From: Brevibacillus laterosporus DSM 25 | Lineage (GTDB): Bacteria; Bacillota; Bacilli; Brevibacillales; Brevibacillaceae | DNA length: 64,000 nt | Direction of reading: 5' to 3' | Assembly: GCF_002706795.1 (NCBI RefSeq) | Contig: NZ_CP017705.1 | Span: 2,761,001 to 2,825,000 of the forward strand | In this document: positions 54,700-63,469 of the stretch, piece by piece | Layout of the letters: every line of letters starts with the position of its first letter | Position numbering within the stretch: position 1 is the stretch's first letter | Made by a program: the position numbers and the translations under genes | Notes under the pieces: model-generated | Told to the model about the DNA's origin: nothing | What the model saw: only the letters and a program-made list of their open reading frames with translations | Database searches by the model: none

Positions 54700-55575
54700 A
54701 TGAAAAAGAATAGGTTTTATAAAGTATTAGGATTGGGTTTAGCTATTTGTATGGCTTTTGGTATGCCGACTACTTCCGTTTTGGAAGCCGCTACGAAGTC
54801 TGCAACCAAGCCTGTTGAAAAAGTTCTGTCTTCTTTGAAGATTTCAGCCAATACTTTAGCGCTTGAAGCAGGGAACACCAAATCACTTACTCTAAGTGCA
54901 CAATACACAGAAGGAAAACCTACTTCTGTCACTTCAAAGGCAGCATGGAATACGTCAAACAGCTCGGTAGCAACTGTTACTAACGGTAGAGTAAAGGCTG
55001 TAGGAGCTGGAACAGCAGTTATTACAGCCAACTATATGGGAAAATCAGTTACCACGACTGTAACGGTAACTAAAAAGCTAAAAACATTAGAAGTAAGCTC
55101 GAAAAAAGTGGATTTACTTCGAAATGATTCAAAAAAGGTTTCTGTGACGGCTGTTTATACGGATTCCTCCAAGGAAAATGTTACAGATAGAGTAACCTGG
55201 CAGGTAAAAGGAAATGCAGTTACTGTTGATAACGGATTAATTAAACCAAAAGAAGCGGGTGCAGCTACTGTAACAGCAAGCTTTGGTAACAAAAAGGCAA
55301 CTGTAAGCGTACAAGTCGACCAAATAAATAAATTGGTGGTTACGACGCAGCAGCTACACCTGTTCAAAGACGATGATGATTTTGAGATAAAAGCTACTGC
55401 TGTCTACAAAGCAGGATCAAACGAGGACGTTACCTCTAAAGCAACATGGACAAGCACTAATACGGATGTCGTGACAGTTAAAAATGGAAAAATTACCCCA
55501 CGCAAGGCTGGTAAAGCAACTGTTAAGGTGAAATTCGGTAACAAAAACGTAAACATTACAGTTAATGTTTACTAA
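54700..55575 (+). CDS. Secreted protein with three bacterial Ig-like (Big_2) domains
   Basis: This protein of about 291 residues has a signal peptide through VLEAATK and three Big_2 domains of about 80 residues each (about 40-125, 126-210 and 211-291). Each ends in a pattern such as VKAVGAGTAVITANY, IKPKEAGAATVTASF or ITPRKAGKATVKVKF. There is no S-layer or LPXTG anchor. Such proteins bind surfaces or form cell envelope layers. The ATG at 54700 was chosen over 54688, which would sit too close to AGAGG. Confidence 0.85.
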   Translation: MKKNRFYKVLGLGLAICMAFGMPTTSVLEAATKSATKPVEKVLSSLKISANTLALEAGNTKSLTLSAQYTEGKPTSVTSKAAWNTSNSSVATVTNGRVKAVGAGTAVITANYMGKSVTTTVTVTKKLKTLEVSSKKVDLLRNDSKKVSVTAVYTDSSKENVTDRVTWQVKGNAVTVDNGLIKPKEAGAATVTASFGNKKATVSVQVDQINKLVVTTQQLHLFKDDDDFEIKATAVYKAGSNEDVTSKATWTSTNTDVVTVKNGKITPRKAGKATVKVKFGNKNVNITVNVY

Positions 55576-55644
55576 GAAGAGCTTCTCAATAAATTAAAAA
55601 AGCAGTAGCTGGTGTAGTCAAAAACACCTTCCAAATAATAATCT

Positions 55645-55702
55645 AATCCCCTTCACATAACCAGTGTGATTAACACGATGGTTTACGTAAAGGGGATTTT
55701 TC
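55645..55702 (+). terminator. Terminator of the Big_2 protein gene
   Basis: AATCCCCTT and AAGGGGATT close a long imperfect hairpin, followed by TTTT. Confidence 0.8.
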
Positions 55703-55720
55703 ATGGGCAATAAATAAACC

Positions 55721-55750
55721 TTAGTCCAGCGAAAATGAGGACTAAGGCTA
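55721..55750 (-). terminator. Possible terminator of the cyclase gene
   Basis: CCTTAGTCC and GGACTAAGG form a perfect 9-bp stem; TTTATTTATT follows on the minus strand. It lies about 70 bp after the stop codon. Confidence 0.6.
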
Positions 55751-55818
55751 CTTGAAGTTGATAGTAGTCAGGTTCTATGAAATGGAGTATCTTCATATCC
55801 TTTGGTCTTGTGTAATAT

Positions 55819-56589
55819 CTACGGTGTTTCAATAATGGCTACAGGTCTTGTCCAAGCTCCACTTGCTTTGTCGATTTTAATGGGAAAACAACTAATTTTG
55901 AAGCCATGTGGTGAAGGGATTTTATCTAGGTTGGCAAGCTTTTCGATTTGGCAGTATTCTTTATCTCTACCAACGTAATGAGCCGCCCAGAGAAGTCCTT
56001 CCCGTGGGTTTTGTTTGTAGTTTGTTGCTTGAATATTCAAAGGGATGTCCCAGCCCCAGCCGTCAGTACCCATAACCTTGATTCCCTGATCGATAAGCCA
56101 GCGAGTTGCTTCTTCGGATACGCCAACATGAATATAGGCATAGTTGTCATTGGTAATTTTTTTATCTGCATCAGAACGAATTAAAACAATATCATATGGT
56201 TTTAGCTGATAATCCATTTCTTTTAGCTTCTGAATCAGGTCATTTGTCATAATTTCATAGCCTGATTCCTTGTCACTGAAATCAAATAAAACACCGTCAG
56301 CAAAAAACCATTCTAGCGGTAGCTCATCAATGGTTTTGGAGGGTTTACCTTCTGAAGTCGGCCAGTAATGCCAAGGGGCATCAATATGTGTTCCCGAATG
56401 AGTATTTGCGGTGACAGTCTCTGTTGCCCAGGCTTTTTTCTCCGGAAAGTCTTCAGGTTTGAGACCTAGGATTTGCGCTCCCTGAATGGCCCCTTCTTCA
56501 TGGGAAGAGTAATCGATTTTTGCTGGTAAAGGCTCCTTTATGCTAGGACTAAGAGTAACGCTTAAATCAATAAATTGTGGTTTTGCCAT
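55819..56589 (-). CDS. Cyclase family protein (kynurenine formamidase-like)
   Basis: This 256-residue protein has the metal motif HSGTHIDAPWHYW of the cyclase/kynurenine formamidase family. DIVLIRSDADKK and GVSEEATRWLIDQGIKVMGTD are also typical. It hydrolyses amide or imide bonds. The true substrate is unknown. The start follows GGAGGA. Confidence 0.87.
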   Translation of the reverse strand: MAKPQFIDLSVTLSPSIKEPLPAKIDYSSHEEGAIQGAQILGLKPEDFPEKKAWATETVTANTHSGTHIDAPWHYWPTSEGKPSKTIDELPLEWFFADGVLFDFSDKESGYEIMTNDLIQKLKEMDYQLKPYDIVLIRSDADKKITNDNYAYIHVGVSEEATRWLIDQGIKVMGTDGWGWDIPLNIQATNYKQNPREGLLWAAHYVGRDKEYCQIEKLANLDKIPSPHGFKISCFPIKIDKASGAWTRPVAIIETP

Positions 56590-56702
56590 AAATTCCTCCT
56601 CTGGCCACAGCTATTCGATAGTTTCTACTAAAATAAATGCGTGTGGAAAATTATCCTACTGTTTTTTCCTTCGATTGACAATAACAACATGGTGAACTAT
56701 GT

Positions 56703-57572
56703 TTAAACGAGATTATTTTTTACCTTTTCTACCTTTTTAAAGATGTCAATTCCTAATCCAGCAAGTACCCCGATAGCTTCTCTTACAGGTAATTTCGGCA
56801 TCTTGAATTCTTCTTGTATGACCTCTTCTACCTCTTTCGTATTGGAAAGAGAAATAAGCTGTTCTTTCCCACTTTCATCTGCGATACTAAATTCATTATT
56901 GTGAATGGTTAGCTTCCTGTGTTGATCTAGTTGAAATAATTGAATGAACAAGAGAGACATAAATTTTCTATCTAGATCAAATGATTTTGCAACCGTATCA
57001 GTAAAATAGATTAGATTTTTCGTGACTGTTGGATCAAACGTCCAATCTTGTTCGAGTAATTGATTTTTAACGTATCGGTTGTAGACATAGCGTCCCGGAT
57101 TTTTTGTATCTGCAACTAAATGGACTGAAATGTCAGCGTATTCACTACAGTTATCTGGATTACGTGTAAAATCAACTGGTTCAAAAAAGGGAGCACCTGA
57201 GGCACAATCTACATATAAAGGTATGCCTGGATCATCAGGATGATCAACCAGAATGCCAACATGTGTTTTGCCAACGGGCAGTAATTTGGCTTTGAATCCA
57301 AGCTCTAGTAAGAGTTGTTGAAACGTTGAATTAAGCACGTAGCAGGTTCCACCAAATTGCATGGTATGCAGGTGGAGAGTGACAATATCTAGTGGGGGAA
57401 TGTAGAAGTTGTTTCGGCTATATTCTCGATAGTAAATCAGTTTACTAATATTTTCAAAAGGTATCGTCGATAGGTGGTTACGACAGATTTTTTGTAGAAA
57501 TTGGAATGAAGGCTCTTCTTGTTTCAGATGTATTTTGTGCAAATAAGACTCAGCCCACGTTGGTAATTTCAT
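56703..57572 (-). CDS. Arylamine N-acetyltransferase
   Basis: This protein of about 289 residues has the catalytic Cys in FGGTCYVLNSTFQQL, His in KTHVGILVDH and Asp in LYVDCASGAPF, the NAT triad. It moves acetyl groups from acetyl-CoA to arylamines. The ATG at 57572 follows AAGGGGGT by 7 bases; an upstream ATG is less supported. It is close to the cyclase gene on the same strand (113 bp apart). Confidence 0.88.
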   Translation of the reverse strand: MKLPTWAESYLHKIHLKQEEPSFQFLQKICRNHLSTIPFENISKLIYYREYSRNNFYIPPLDIVTLHLHTMQFGGTCYVLNSTFQQLLLELGFKAKLLPVGKTHVGILVDHPDDPGIPLYVDCASGAPFFEPVDFTRNPDNCSEYADISVHLVADTKNPGRYVYNRYVKNQLLEQDWTFDPTVTKNLIYFTDTVAKSFDLDRKFMSLLFIQLFQLDQHRKLTIHNNEFSIADESGKEQLISLSNTKEVEEVIQEEFKMPKLPVREAIGVLAGLGIDIFKKVEKVKNNLV

Positions 57573-57845
57573 AGCGATTACCCCCTTCATTTTGAAATAA
57601 ATAGAGTATTTCCTACTAGGTGTTAAATAGTATTTTAATTGTAAATATTTAGATAAAAATGAGCAAGGTATTTATCTAGACAGCTTGTTGCGAAGTGATT
57701 TGTTCCCTGATTTTATGCTAGAAAGAGCTAGTTTGAATATTATCCAAATTATTACTTTATTGTAACAAATAAACTTATAAACTGTCTAATAGAGCAATGC
57801 TACTGGAATTCTTCCCATCACTTATAAACGAAGGAGAAGGTATAT

Positions 57846-58547
57846 ATGAAACGAAAGGTACCGAGACGTAAGATGATAGGAATGCTGTACACCACTTGTA
57901 TAGTAACCTTGCTGGTTCTAAGCCCAGCCTGGGTACAAGCAGACGTAGTAAAGTCAGCTTCACCATTTACTAAAAATACAGGAAAAAGTGGAGAGAAGGC
58001 AGTAGTCATCCCCTTGAAACAGCAAAATCCCCAGAAAGCTTGGCCTAAAGAATGGCGTGAGAGAATTGAGCATCTGATAAGTAGCTATGAGCCATGGAGC
58101 CAGTACCAGATTGTTAAAGGAACATTTCGCCGAGAAGAAAGTCGGGAATATTGGGACGTTCAATTGATAAAAGGAGAAGATGAAAAGCTATCTCTTACGA
58201 TCAATGGAAAAAATGGTCACTTATTACGAGCGCTATCTATAGGTGTAAAAAGCAAGCCTGTCCATTATTTGCCCGTCGAAGGGGAAGCTGCAAAACAAGC
58301 TCAGGTATTTCTTGAAAGGATGCTGGGAAGAGAAGCTAATGAGTATCAGATAGCATCTAATTTACCTTATGAGCTACCGATTAGCCAAGCTGCTACTGAA
58401 CTTGACAACATATTACAGGGGACCAGAGTGATTACGTATCAGCGTGTTAGCACCAAAAATCCATCTGAGGTAGTCGTTGATGTTATACGAATTGGAGTAG
58501 ACGGAGAAGGGAAAATAAGGAGCTTTGTTCGTGATGATATATCCTGA
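57846..58547 (+). CDS. Secreted protein of unknown function
   Basis: This 233-residue protein has a signal peptide (IGMLYTTCIVTLLVLSPAWV) ending near QADVV. The middle has a YcdB/PepSY-like alternation (YQIVKGTFRREESREYWDVQ, LSLTINGKNGHLL), but the match is weak. GAAGGAGAAGG precedes the start. The family is not recognised. It may lie in the cell wall space. Confidence 0.6.
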   Translation: MKRKVPRRKMIGMLYTTCIVTLLVLSPAWVQADVVKSASPFTKNTGKSGEKAVVIPLKQQNPQKAWPKEWRERIEHLISSYEPWSQYQIVKGTFRREESREYWDVQLIKGEDEKLSLTINGKNGHLLRALSIGVKSKPVHYLPVEGEAAKQAQVFLERMLGREANEYQIASNLPYELPISQAATELDNILQGTRVITYQRVSTKNPSEVVVDVIRIGVDGEGKIRSFVRDDIS

Positions 58548-58691
58548 GGGATTTTTTTGATAATTTTACCGTATAATAAAAAGCTAACTTGACTGCAAAA
58601 TGACATTTGCTACTATTCAGGCTTTTTCAGCGAATAGTTTTTAATTAGTTGGGCAATACCAATCCTAGGAACACTAGGATGGAGGAGTAAT

Positions 58692-58904
58692 ATGCGTTCA
58701 CTAATGAACTTTTTTCTGAGGGCTAACTTACTAGCATGGATTATTGGGTTGTTTATTGCTCATATTGTTATGTATCTTAGCCTGGGGACTCCGACGTGGT
58801 TTGCAACCTCGTTACTAGCAGTATCTGTATATGCCGTATTTTTCATGGTAATGAAAATGGTTGCCCAACGTTATAATGAGAAGGAACGGGAAGGGAATCG
58901 GTAG
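58692..58904 (+). CDS. Small membrane protein of 70 residues
   Basis: This protein has two membrane helices, LLAWIIGLFIAHIVMYLSL and WFATSLLAVSVYAVFFMVM, and a charged tail. GGAGGAG lies 5 bases before the start. No family was recognised. The next gene is convergent uppP. Confidence 0.7.
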   Translation: MRSLMNFFLRANLLAWIIGLFIAHIVMYLSLGTPTWFATSLLAVSVYAVFFMVMKMVAQRYNEKEREGNR

Positions 58905-58947
58905 ACGTAGTCTCTTTAAAAACGACAAAACATTTACTTGTAACAGT

Positions 58948-58990
58948 AAAGAGCGTACAGAAGATGCACGAATAGCTCCTGTACGCTTTT
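58948..58990. terminator. Bidirectional terminator before uppP
   Basis: AAAGAGCGTACAG and CTGTACGCTTTT form a 10-bp stem with T tracts on both strands. Confidence 0.85.
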
Positions 58991-59012
58991 CTCTTATGCG
59001 CAAAATAGAACG

Positions 59013-59795
59013 CTACCATTTTCCGAACCATTGTAATACGATAATGCAAGCACCTAAAGCGAATACATAATAGGCAAAGACTTTCATTGATCCACTACTG
59101 ATCAGTTTTATCATCCAACGAATAGCGATATATCCTGTTATAGCAGCAAACATAGCTCCTACCAGCATAGGAATAATACCGCTTGGTAATACGGGCTGTT
59201 CCACTAAATCTTTGACCTGTAAAGCGCAAGCTCCTAAGATAGCTGGAAGAGATAGCAAAAAGGAAAAACGAGCGGCATCATTCCGATCAATTCCTCTTAA
59301 CAATGCACCAGCAATTGTGAGGCCAGAACGAGAAATGGCTGGTAAAATAGCCGCTCCTTGCAAAGTACCGATAAATAAGGCATCTATGTAATTGATTTGT
59401 TCAAAGTTTCGTGTACCCTTGCGCATGGATTCCACGGCCCATAGAATCAGCCCCGTAGCGAGAAACTCTACCCCGATGGTTTGCCCAGTCTGTGAGATTT
59501 TCTCGAAGTAATCTTTGAAAGTCAGACCAATAATTCCAGTTGGAACGGTACCTACGATCAACAAACGAGTTAATTTGCTGAACGGATGGCGAATTACATA
59601 GATAATTTCAGTCCAAAAGACAATGACAACGGCAACAAGTGTCCCTAGATGGAGTAATGTGTCAAATAACAGACCAGCTTCACGTAATCCGAACAATTTG
59701 CCAAACAGGACAAGATGTCCCGTGCTTGATATAGGCAAAAATTCGGTAAATCCTTGAATGATACCAAGAAAAATTGATTCTATATATGCTAGCAT
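59013..59795 (-). CDS. uppP: Undecaprenyl-diphosphatase (BacA/UppP)
   Basis: This 260-residue membrane protein has about 8 helices. QGFTEFLPISSTGHLVL is the first catalytic motif and AAILPAISRSGLTIAGALL the second. It recycles undecaprenyl pyrophosphate in wall synthesis and gives bacitracin tolerance. It is monocistronic. The interval 59796-60096 holds a possible promoter TATAAT at 60027-60032 and nothing else clear. Confidence 0.96.
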   Translation of the reverse strand: MLAYIESIFLGIIQGFTEFLPISSTGHLVLFGKLFGLREAGLLFDTLLHLGTLVAVVIVFWTEIIYVIRHPFSKLTRLLIVGTVPTGIIGLTFKDYFEKISQTGQTIGVEFLATGLILWAVESMRKGTRNFEQINYIDALFIGTLQGAAILPAISRSGLTIAGALLRGIDRNDAARFSFLLSLPAILGACALQVKDLVEQPVLPSGIIPMLVGAMFAAITGYIAIRWMIKLISSGSMKVFAYYVFALGACIIVLQWFGKW

Positions 59796-60096
59796 GCTCT
59801 TCTCTCCTCTTAGGATGAATTACTACTCGATAAGACAAGTGTATGCATATAAGGAGTCGGACTTGCTGTTTTTATGGATAAAAATTTAGAAAGATGTTTA
59901 TTGTAAATGATAGGCAAGGAAAGCTGTTCCTACAGATTGAGGTGTGAAAAAGCTCCATTTTTTATTCATTTTTTACAAAATCCTTACAAGCTGTGAAGTC
60001 TCACGTGGAACGCACCAACAGATTGTGTATAATGAGGGGACGAAGGGATAACCTTACGAAATATATTGAGCGTGACATAGAGTAGGAAGTGACGAA

Positions 60097-61173
60097 ATGA
60101 GAGATAAGCGACAGTTTGGTAATAGAGATGGACAAGGAAGAGGAGGACGTGGTGCCAGAAGCGGCGGAGGTAGTGGCAGACAGCAAGGCGGCCGCTTTAG
60201 CTCCTCGGGTGCTGGATACAGAGGGGATGGCAGGGGAGCCAGCTTTTCTGAAAAGACGATGCCAGCTCAGTCTACGAAGTATAAGGCAGGGATGATTGTT
60301 TCTTTGCCTGTTTCTAGAGTGGAAGAGTATGGATATTTTCTAACTGATGGCGAAGTAGATATCTTATTGCATCAAAACGAAGCGACAGACCAGTTAGAGC
60401 TAGGCGATACCGTTAAAGTCTTTTTGTATCACGACCATGAAAATCGCTTAGCAGCAACGATGCAGATGCCTTTGGTGAAAGAGGGCGAGTATAAATGGTT
60501 AGATGTTGTGGATGTTTCCACACGCGTAGGCGTCTTCTTACATAATGGAATTCAAAAAGACTTGCTGGTATTTAAAGATGATCTGCCTAAGGAATGGGAA
60601 GAGTGGCCACAAGCTGGGGATAAATTGTTGGTGACCTTAAAACTTGATAAACGCGGTCGTCTTCTAGGACAACCAGCCACTGAAGATATCATTTGGGACT
60701 TATCTCGGAATGCATCTAGCGAAATGAAGAATCAATGGGTAGAAGGTATCGTGTACCGTGTGTTTATGGAAGGTGTATTCATTTTCACTGACGATAAGCA
60801 TATCTTATTTATTCATCAGGATGAAATGACTGAATCCTTGCGCATGGGACAAAGAGTACGAGCACGGGTCAGCTATGTGCGCGAAGATGGCCGCTTGAAT
60901 GGGTCCATGCAGGAACGTAAAGAAGTACGTTATGGAATTGATGCTCAGATACTTTTAGGCGTGCTAAAGGAACGTGGAGCGATGCCATACACAGATAAAT
61001 CTACGCCAGAAGAGATTAAGGATCGCTTCGAAATGAGTAAAGCTTCCTTTAAACGTGCCATGGGCAAACTCATGAAAGAAGGCCTGGTTGAGCAAGTTGA
61101 TGGCTGGACACATCTTAAAAAGGAAGTTTATATGAATCATCAGAGAGAACTAGAAGAGAATCTAGAATCATAA
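60097..61173 (+). CDS. cvfB: CvfB/YitL-type S1 RNA-binding protein with RG-rich N-terminal extension
   Basis: This 358-residue protein has an N-terminal RG/Gly-rich tail of about 55 residues (GRGGRGARSGGGSG, GYRGDGRG), then S1-like domains and a C-terminal winged helix (DRFEMSKASFKRAMGKLMKE). The core resembles YitL of B. subtilis (about 298 residues) and staphylococcal CvfB, which bind RNA and affect virulence genes. The tail is not in those. The tail could bind RNA. The start ATG is preceded by GGAAGTG. Confidence 0.85.
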   Translation: MRDKRQFGNRDGQGRGGRGARSGGGSGRQQGGRFSSSGAGYRGDGRGASFSEKTMPAQSTKYKAGMIVSLPVSRVEEYGYFLTDGEVDILLHQNEATDQLELGDTVKVFLYHDHENRLAATMQMPLVKEGEYKWLDVVDVSTRVGVFLHNGIQKDLLVFKDDLPKEWEEWPQAGDKLLVTLKLDKRGRLLGQPATEDIIWDLSRNASSEMKNQWVEGIVYRVFMEGVFIFTDDKHILFIHQDEMTESLRMGQRVRARVSYVREDGRLNGSMQERKEVRYGIDAQILLGVLKERGAMPYTDKSTPEEIKDRFEMSKASFKRAMGKLMKEGLVEQVDGWTHLKKEVYMNHQRELEENLES

Positions 61174-61181
61174 ACAAGTAG

Positions 61182-61209
61182 CTAAAACCCTCCCTATGGA
61201 GGGTTTTAG
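61182..61209. terminator. Terminator of the cvfB gene
   Basis: CTAAAACCCTCC and GGAGGGTTTTAG form a perfect 12-bp stem with a 4-base loop; it may also serve the convergent P450 gene. Confidence 0.88.
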
Positions 61210-61248
61210 CATGTAGCATAAGCTTGAATAGATAAAATAGAGATATAG

Positions 61249-62469
61249 TTAGGTAACGATAATGGGAAAGCTTTTTAAACCATAAATGGTAGTGCTATTT
61301 TTAATAGGCACCGGGCGATTGATCTCGTGGAATGAAATACGTTTATCGTTTTTTAATAATTCTGTCAAAGATATTTTTGCTTCTAATCTGGCTAAAGGCG
61401 CGCCTAAGCAGAAATGAATGCCCTGTCCAAAGGCAAGATGAGGATTTACCTTTCGGCTGATATCAAATGTAGAAGCATGTTCGAATACTGTCTCATCTCG
61501 ATTAGCTGACCCTATCCATGAAATTACGATCTGATCTTTTTTTAGTAGATTAGTACCGATTTCTACATCCTCTTTTACTCTACGAACGACTCGCTGCGCT
61601 GGAGAACGATAGCGTAATGTTTCTTCCAAAGCTTGGGGAACAAGGGACAAATCTTGTTGGACTTGTCTATAAGCTTCGGGATGTTCCAATAGACTATACA
61701 TCGCATTAGAAATAAAGTTTGTTGTCGTCTCATTTCCTGCCACTAGTAATAATTTACAAAAAGCCACAAGTTCATCAATGGAAATTTTACTGTCTTCGCT
61801 TTCAGCCTGAATAAGAATAGATATAATATTATTTTCTTGATGAGGGTTTCTTCGTTTTTGATCAACAATCTCTGTAAAAAAGCTGGTTAACTCCTCGTCA
61901 GCCTGTGTACGAACCGATAGGAATTGTGCCAGATGATCTGGATCATCGGTGTCTGGAGAACTAACAACGATATCTGACCATTCTTTAAATTTCGGCATCT
62001 CTGACGAAGGAACCCCCAACATCTCTGCAATTACAATGACAGGTAGCGGGTATGAGAAATCCTGTACTAGATCAAATTCTTGTTTATCTTGTACGTTTTC
62101 CAGAAGCTCCTTCGTGATTTCTTCAATACGTGGGGCCCAGGATTTCATCATTTTTGGAGTAAAAGAATGCATAACAATGGAACGAATATCTGTGTGCATA
62201 GGCTGATCCATGCCAATCACACTTCGATTAAATGGAGATGCTCTTTTTGGAGGCAATACACTAGAAAAATAATTTTTATCTTCCATTACACGCTTGACAT
62301 CTTGGTATAAAAAAACGTTCCACATGTCTGCTCTTTCATTATAATAAACGGGAGTTTGGTGCCTCATTTTTTCGTACCACTGAAAAGGGTGATAAGGATC
62401 TAGTTGAACTTCTTCATCTCTAAAATAATTGCTAGGAATCATAATAAAAGATTGTTTAAAGTCATTCAT
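61249..62469 (-). CDS. Cytochrome P450
   Basis: This protein of about 406 residues has the heme-binding loop FGQGIHFCLGAPLARLE with the cysteine ligand, the oxygen-binding helix LLVAGNETTTNF and ETLRYRSP with the ExxR motif. It is a soluble bacterial P450 of the CYP106/109 type. The ATG at 62469 follows AAAGGAGG by 10 bases; an upstream ATG is less supported. A TetR gene is divergent, with a dyad between them. No redox partner lies near. Confidence 0.93.
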   Translation of the reverse strand: MNDFKQSFIMIPSNYFRDEEVQLDPYHPFQWYEKMRHQTPVYYNERADMWNVFLYQDVKRVMEDKNYFSSVLPPKRASPFNRSVIGMDQPMHTDIRSIVMHSFTPKMMKSWAPRIEEITKELLENVQDKQEFDLVQDFSYPLPVIVIAEMLGVPSSEMPKFKEWSDIVVSSPDTDDPDHLAQFLSVRTQADEELTSFFTEIVDQKRRNPHQENNIISILIQAESEDSKISIDELVAFCKLLLVAGNETTTNFISNAMYSLLEHPEAYRQVQQDLSLVPQALEETLRYRSPAQRVVRRVKEDVEIGTNLLKKDQIVISWIGSANRDETVFEHASTFDISRKVNPHLAFGQGIHFCLGAPLARLEAKISLTELLKNDKRISFHEINRPVPIKNSTTIYGLKSFPIIVT

Positions 62470-62506
62470 GATACTATTTCCTCCTTTAAAAATGTTGAAA
62501 ATAATT

Positions 62507-62541
62507 AAACTGAATATCATTCACTGAATGTAATTCAGTTT
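62507..62541. promoter_or_regulatory. 35-bp dyad, probable TetR operator
   Basis: AAACTGAAT (62507-62515) and ATTCAGTTT (62533-62541) are outer arms; CATTCA and TGAATG are inner arms around a central C. The two halves match at 15 of 17 positions. It lies between the P450 and the TetR gene. Confidence 0.8.
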
Positions 62542-62713
62542 ATAAAACAAGTATAAATGATGGAAGATAAAATGTAAATTTTTTACTTCCGGAGATTGTA
62601 TGCTGTATATTGGAAAAATTGATACAATATTTTCTAGGGAATGGCAAATGCTTTCGCAAAATGTGGTTTTTGCTGTCTTCCAATACGTACATGTTACTAG
62701 GAGAATAAATACT

Positions 62714-63301
62714 ATGCAGGAAAGAAAATTAACCAAGCGACAAGAAAAAGCAATAGAAACAAAGCGCACTATTTATCATGTAGCTCTGGATTTGATAAAA
62801 GAAAAAAATTTTGAAAGCATCTCTATCGAGGAAATTAGTAAGAAAGCAAATGTATCAGTGGGAACATTTTATTACTACTTTAGCTCCAAGGAAGAAATTT
62901 ATCTTTGTTTATTTCAGGAAATAGATAAACGCTTTGCTCTTGATATACAAGCTGACGAAAAGCAAGAGCCAACAAAAGATCAGCTCTTACATTTTTTTGT
63001 TCAATTGGCAAAGCATACGTCTGAATTGGGGTTGCACATTAATAAGCAGCTTTATCATGGAAATAATCGACTGTTTACTTTAAAAAATTCCTCTACATGG
63101 ACAAAACTTCAGGAAATTATTAATCGGGGGCAAGCTAGACAGGAATTAACGACTGATTTAAAAGAGGGCGAAATACTTGAATATTTAATTATGCTCTCTA
63201 GAGGAATTATTTTTGATTGGTGTATCCATAATGGGAAGTATCCACTGGTTGAGGCTATGCACAAGTATATGAAGAAGACAATTTCATCTATATGTAAGTA
63301 A
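62714..63301 (+). CDS. TetR-family transcriptional regulator
   Basis: This protein of about 195 residues has a TetR helix-turn-helix (SIEEISKKANVSVGTFYYYF, SSKEEIYLCLF). The C-terminal ligand domain is divergent, as is usual. The ATG at 62714 was chosen because TAGGAG lies upstream at a proper distance; the upstream frame lacks a match. It is divergent to the P450 gene and probably represses it through the dyad. Confidence 0.88.
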   Translation: MQERKLTKRQEKAIETKRTIYHVALDLIKEKNFESISIEEISKKANVSVGTFYYYFSSKEEIYLCLFQEIDKRFALDIQADEKQEPTKDQLLHFFVQLAKHTSELGLHINKQLYHGNNRLFTLKNSSTWTKLQEIINRGQARQELTTDLKEGEILEYLIMLSRGIIFDWCIHNGKYPLVEAMHKYMKKTISSICK

Positions 63302-63469
63302 ATAAGAATGGTGGAAAGCAAAGGAGCCTATGGTTTGGAATCTGTCATATTTTCCAGAAGCCTCGTTCTTAGATATATCAAATTGGTTACACACGGGGAT
63401 AAAGCAGATTTTTCTTCCTGAGATATGATAAGATGTTTTATAGCAAAAAACCAAAGGAGGAACTTTAGC

